A stretch of DNA of 9,718 nucleotides, from positions 1-9,718 of the forward strand of contig CAZLMW010000197.1 of assembly GCA_964560875.1 (NCBI GenBank), in the 5' to 3' direction. Both the position numbers and the translations under genes were made by a program. Shown piece by piece: positions 7,367-9,718 of the stretch. This DNA is from CAZLMW01 sp964560875. Lineage in GTDB: Bacteria > Myxococcota_A > UBA9042. Position 1 is the stretch's first letter; the number at the start of each line of letters is the position of its first letter. The notes below the pieces were generated by a model. That model saw only the letters and a program-made list of their open reading frames with translations. It made no database searches and was not told the origin of the DNA.

Positions 7367-7446
7367 GCTCAGTTTTGCATCCGCTCAGTTTTCCATGCGC
7401 TCAGTTTTCCATGCGCTCAGTCTTCCGTCCGCTCAGTTTTCCATGC
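7367..7446. repeat. Five tandem copies of a 16-bp repeat between convergent genes
   Basis: Copies run back to back at 7367, 7383, 7399, 7415 and 7431. Copies 2, 3 and 5 are identical (GCTCAGTTTTCCATGC). Copy 1 differs at two positions and copy 4 at three (GCTCAGTCTTCCGTCC). The array starts 15 nt after the giant gene's stop, and the last copy contains the final codons and TGA stop of the minus-strand zinc-ribbon gene (Met-Glu-Asn-stop). The unit has no internal inverted repeat, and at 16 bp it is not a multiple of three. Confidence 0.93.
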
Positions 7447-8227
7447 GTCTGGCGTGTTCGGGGACGCGGGGCAGGATGAAGTCGAGCACCTTCTGCGGCT
7501 CCTTGAGGCGCTCGCAGGGCAACTCCCACTTTCCCTTGTCGAGCTCGAACGTGAATTTGTGGACAACCGTTCCGCTCACGTTGGTCGTCACATGGACGAA
7601 CCGCTGGATGCGCGTCCATGGGATATGCGTGCCGTTTTTCAAGACGACGCCCGCGTTGTCCGCGTACACCGGCCACTTGCGCATCGTCAGCCAGATCATC
7701 AGGGGCGCGACGCCGACGGTCATGACGCCGAGAAAAAAGCCCATGCAGCCGCCGAGCTTGACGTATTCGATGACGATGGACTCCGCCGCCTGCGCGACGG
7801 GCCGCTCGGTCGGGCGTTCGGTAGCCGCCTTGGCCTCCAGCTCCGCAAGGAACGCTTCCTCGTCTTCGTCGAACTCGTCGGGCGGCTGGTAGTCATCGCC
7901 GAAATACTCCTGCAGGGCACCTTCGACGGCCTGGCGGTATTGCATTCGCTCGGCTGCTGAGGCGGCGACTTGCTCGGGCGACATCCACTCGGCGCCCGCG
8001 TTGTTGCACTCCGGGCAGGCGTTGAGGTTGCGCCAATCGCACGCGTCGCAGACCGAACAGCGGCTCGTGATGTTGCGGGGATCGTCGTAGAGGCCCGACG
8101 GGCTGTTGCACCCGTTGCAGGTCATCCACAGCTGGTTTTTCGCCGATTCCGGGTTGTAGGGCTGGACGCCGACGGGACCGAAAGCAAAGCCGCATTGGTT
8201 GCAGTGGAAGACTTGGACGAGGCTCAT
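7433..8227 (-). CDS. Zinc-ribbon membrane protein of unknown function, possible PH-like C-terminus
   Basis: I do not recognise a named family. The 264-residue product starts with clustered CxxC pairs: C9/C12 with C37/C40 could form one zinc ribbon, and C57/C60 (or C60/C63) with C71/C74 a second. A helical, then Asp/Glu-rich stretch (about 84-131) follows, and then a single hydrophobic helix (about 158-182, GFFLGVMTVGVAPLMIWL). The last 75 residues (NAGVVLKNGTHIPW, FTFELDKGKWELP) alternate like a small beta-domain ending in a helix and resemble bacterial PH-like domains; this is weak. No signal peptide is present, so the ribbons are probably cytoplasmic. The ATG has a GGAG six bases upstream. 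It lies 15 nt after the hydrolase gene, so is likely in the same operon. Its stop codon falls inside the 16-bp tandem repeat array. Confidence 0.82.
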   Translation of the reverse strand: MSLVQVFHCNQCGFAFGPVGVQPYNPESAKNQLWMTCNGCNSPSGLYDDPRNITSRCSVCDACDWRNLNACPECNNAGAEWMSPEQVAASAAERMQYRQAVEGALQEYFGDDYQPPDEFDEDEEAFLAELEAKAATERPTERPVAQAAESIVIEYVKLGGCMGFFLGVMTVGVAPLMIWLTMRKWPVYADNAGVVLKNGTHIPWTRIQRFVHVTTNVSGTVVHKFTFELDKGKWELPCERLKEPQKVLDFILPRVPEHARRMEN

Positions 8228-8242
8228 GGGGGGCTCCAGGCG

Positions 8243-9055
8243 TCAGTTCGCTCCGGCGACGGCGTCGAGATGGGCGATCAGCGCCGCGTTTACGGCAGCT
8301 GGGTTTTCGATCGTGCTCAGGTGACCGGCGCGCGGGATGACGACAAGCGTTGAGCCGGGCATGGCCCTATGGATGCGGCGGGCACAGACGGGCGGCGTTG
8401 CAGCGTCGTGTTCGCCGACCATGACCAGCGTGGGTGCCGCGATGTCGGACAGGCGGTCGAGGATGACATCGCGCCCGAAGATGCCCCGCCCAAACGCGAT
8501 CACGGCGGCGGGCTCATTGGCGGCCAGCCGTTTAGACCAGAGGTCCCGTTCCGCCTTTCGCGCCGGGTCCCGCATGAACTCGCGCCCGAACATGATCTTC
8601 ATCGACGGCGCAATGAGCGGCTTCATGCCCACGATTCGCAGGGCGGCGAACATCGCCTCGTACTTGATGCGCTTGAGCGGCGGTTCGCCCTCGGCCGACG
8701 TGTCCATCAGCGTCAGGCTCTGCAGCAGGTCGGGTCGACGCAGCGCGATTCGCATACCGACAAAGCCGCCGGTCGACAGCCCTACCCAGTGCACGGGGCC
8801 GCCGCCCATCGCCTCGATGAAGCCGATGCCGTCGTCGGTGAGTTGATCGATGCCGTAGCCGCTCGTGGGTTTGTCGCTTTGTCCGTGCCCGCGATGGTCG
8901 TAGGCAAGCACGCGGAAGCGGTCGCCGAGGGCCTCGATCTGCGGGTCGAAGTGACGGTGATCGCAGAGATAGCTGTGAGAGAAGACGACGGTTTGGTCGC
9001 CGGCTCCGACTTCGCGGTAGTGAATGCCGACGTCGCCGACCTGGATGCGGCTCAT
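8243..9055 (-). CDS. Alpha/beta-hydrolase, PcaD-like
   Basis: A complete 270-residue alpha/beta-hydrolase-fold protein. Visible are the oxyanion-loop region FSHSYL (25-30), the family motif DHRGHGQSDKP (53-63), the nucleophile elbow GLSTGG with S94, the acid D217 in GEHDAATPP, and the base H245 in AGHLSTIENP. All three triad residues sit at the usual spacing, so it should be an active esterase, lactonase or related hydrolase. The GEHDAATPP and HLSxIExP segments resemble 3-oxoadipate enol-lactonases (PcaD), but no other catabolic gene is present, so substrate is not assigned. A cap region lies between about 120 and 200. There is no signal peptide, so it is cytoplasmic. The start overlaps the preceding decarboxylase stop (ATGA), and GAGGA lies four bases upstream of the ATG, which indicates translational coupling. 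Confidence 0.9.
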   Translation of the reverse strand: MSRIQVGDVGIHYREVGAGDQTVVFSHSYLCDHRHFDPQIEALGDRFRVLAYDHRGHGQSDKPTSGYGIDQLTDDGIGFIEAMGGGPVHWVGLSTGGFVGMRIALRRPDLLQSLTLMDTSAEGEPPLKRIKYEAMFAALRIVGMKPLIAPSMKIMFGREFMRDPARKAERDLWSKRLAANEPAAVIAFGRGIFGRDVILDRLSDIAAPTLVMVGEHDAATPPVCARRIHRAMPGSTLVVIPRAGHLSTIENPAAVNAALIAHLDAVAGAN

Positions 9056-9522
9056 GGGGTCCTCGCGCTGGGCAGCGACAAGAGCTCAGTGGCCTGCCAG
9101 TCGATCGGCTCCGCGCGTCGCCACGTCGCTTGCCAGCCGTTCATCCGTTGTCCGGGGACGCCGCGACGCAACATCACAAGCTCCCCGTGACCGGCCCCGA
9201 GGCCCTCAGCCAAGACGTCGTGCGCGAGCTTCGGGTCACAGGTGCCGCAGGTGTAGAAGTCGATCGCGGCGTAGCTCTGCTCGGGCCATGTATGCACCGA
9301 TAGGTGGGATTCCTGGATGACGACAACGCCGGAGACCCCGGTGGGCGAGAACCGATGAAACGCCGTACTGACAACCGTAGCCCCGGCCGCGACCGCCGCG
9401 CGCTGCATGAGCGACGTGATGGCGTCGATGTCGTTGAGCACGGCCGGATCGCAGTCGCGATATTCGGCGACGAGGTGTCTGCCGGCTGTTGCGCCGCGCG
9501 CGAGGTGGGTGTCCGACGCCAT
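9052..9522 (-). CDS. speH: S-adenosylmethionine decarboxylase proenzyme (pyruvoyl-dependent)
   Basis: The enzyme decarboxylates S-adenosylmethionine to give the aminopropyl donor for spermidine synthesis. The proenzyme cleaves itself before a serine that becomes the pyruvoyl group. Here ESHLSVHTWPE carries that serine (S72 from the chosen start), His at +5 (H77) and, in YTCG, Cys at +20 (C92), matching the Ser63/His68/Cys83 spacing of the Thermotoga enzyme. GRHLVAEY, DPAVLND and AFHRFSPTGVSGVVVI are family signatures. I chose the ATG at 9522 (156 residues) because it lies 14 residues before GRH, where homologues begin. The frame stays open to a TTG at 9615, and an ATG at 9591 is also possible; the extra residues are not conserved sequence I recognise. 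The C-terminal tail of about 30 residues beyond the core is longer than usual. It is the first gene of a run of three; no spermidine synthase is in view. Confidence 0.93.
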   Translation of the reverse strand: MASDTHLARGATAGRHLVAEYRDCDPAVLNDIDAITSLMQRAAVAAGATVVSTAFHRFSPTGVSGVVVIQESHLSVHTWPEQSYAAIDFYTCGTCDPKLAHDVLAEGLGAGHGELVMLRRGVPGQRMNGWQATWRRAEPIDWQATELLSLPSARTP

Positions 9523-9665
9523 GTGTCGCGCTCGTGTGCTGACCGCAACGCGGTTTGGGTGAGTTGGGAACGGTCCCGGCGGCACGAGCATCGACCGTGG
9601 GACGTCAAGGTTCAACCCGGCCGGTGGATGCGGGGCTGCAGCGCCGGATAGCTCAGGACAAGCGG
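9523..9665. other. Spacer between tRNA-Arg and speH
   Basis: These 143 bases hold no recognisable gene. The decarboxylase frame is open across part of it (to 9615), so a longer N-terminus is possible, but the sequence there is Pro/Arg-rich and unlike the family. On the minus strand TTGAAC and TTGACG hexamers occur (about 9604-9617), but neither has a convincing -10 box at 16-18 nt. I see no clear terminator for the tRNA, so speH could be read from the tRNA promoter. Confidence 0.4.
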
Positions 9666-9718
9666 CGCGCCCAGCAGGACTCGAACCTGCGACCGTCGGT
9701 TTAGAAGACCGATGCTCT
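9666..9718 (-). tRNA. tRNA-Arg (anticodon UCU), 5' part cut by window end
   Basis: Reading the minus strand, the piece starts in the D-arm (AGAGCA), then has an anticodon stem TCGGT/ACCGA around the loop CTTCTAA, so the anticodon is TCT (9703-9705), which reads AGA (Arg). A five-base variable loop follows, then a T-arm GCAGG-TTCGAGT-CCTGC and the 3' acceptor strand TGGGCGC with discriminator G at 9666. The next bases are CCG, so CCA is not encoded and must be added by the tRNA nucleotidyltransferase. The 5' acceptor strand and most of the D-arm lie beyond the window. Confidence 0.95.

Noticed and set aside
7367..7446. CRISPR-like array
   Set aside because: Units are 16 bp and directly abut with no spacers, and no cas gene is present.
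7352..7446. Bidirectional rho-independent terminator between the convergent genes
   Set aside because: No GC-rich hairpin is present; only a 4-bp gcat/atgc pairing across copies 1 and 2. The TTTT runs belong to the repeat unit.
9600..9620. Promoter for speH (TTGAAC/TTGACG on the minus strand)
   Set aside because: The -35-like hexamers are not followed by a plausible -10 box at normal spacing.

Overview
The window is high-GC bacterial DNA with strong third-position GC bias. A Ser/Thr-kinase-fold protein sits beside a very large lipoprotein built from Cys-rich repeats of the CDDGxxCTxDxC type, with an Asp/Ser/Thr-rich spacer after the lipobox. That combination is typical of Myxococcota (Polyangia or Bradymonadia-like lineages). 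The taxon is inferred from gene style only; no rRNA or other marker is present.

Left part, + strand (1-7351). Two genes lie head to tail, 30 nt apart. The first, cut by the window edge, encodes a degenerate kinase-fold domain (catalytic motifs replaced) followed by one membrane helix and a Pro/Ala/Thr-rich tail. The second encodes a secreted lipoprotein of about 2050 residues: lipobox, acidic spacer, six long Cys-rich units plus several short ones, a seven-bladed beta-propeller-like domain, a short Cys-rich hinge, a second propeller-like domain, another Cys-rich hinge, and a C-terminal fibrinogen-like domain. Its reading frame is broken by one extra base near 1687. Restoring the frame recovers a perfect 10-residue Cys-Cys spacing, so this is one gene with a single-base insertion, either a real mutation or an assembly error.

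Right part, - strand (9718-7433). A partial tRNA-Arg(UCU) is followed by a compact three-gene run: S-adenosylmethionine decarboxylase (pyruvoyl type; polyamine synthesis), an alpha/beta-hydrolase overlapping it by 4 nt (ATGA), and, 15 nt further on, an unrecognised protein with zinc ribbons, one membrane helix and a possible PH-like end. This run converges on the giant gene. The short gap between the two stop codons holds five copies of a 16-bp tandem repeat, and the last copy contains the stop codon of the zinc-ribbon gene.

How the genes may work together: the left pair looks like an envelope module (inner-membrane pseudokinase plus large surface adhesin-like lipoprotein). The right run looks like housekeeping polyamine metabolism with two co-transcribed genes of unknown link. 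I saw no CRISPR array, transposase, phage gene or toxin-antitoxin pair.
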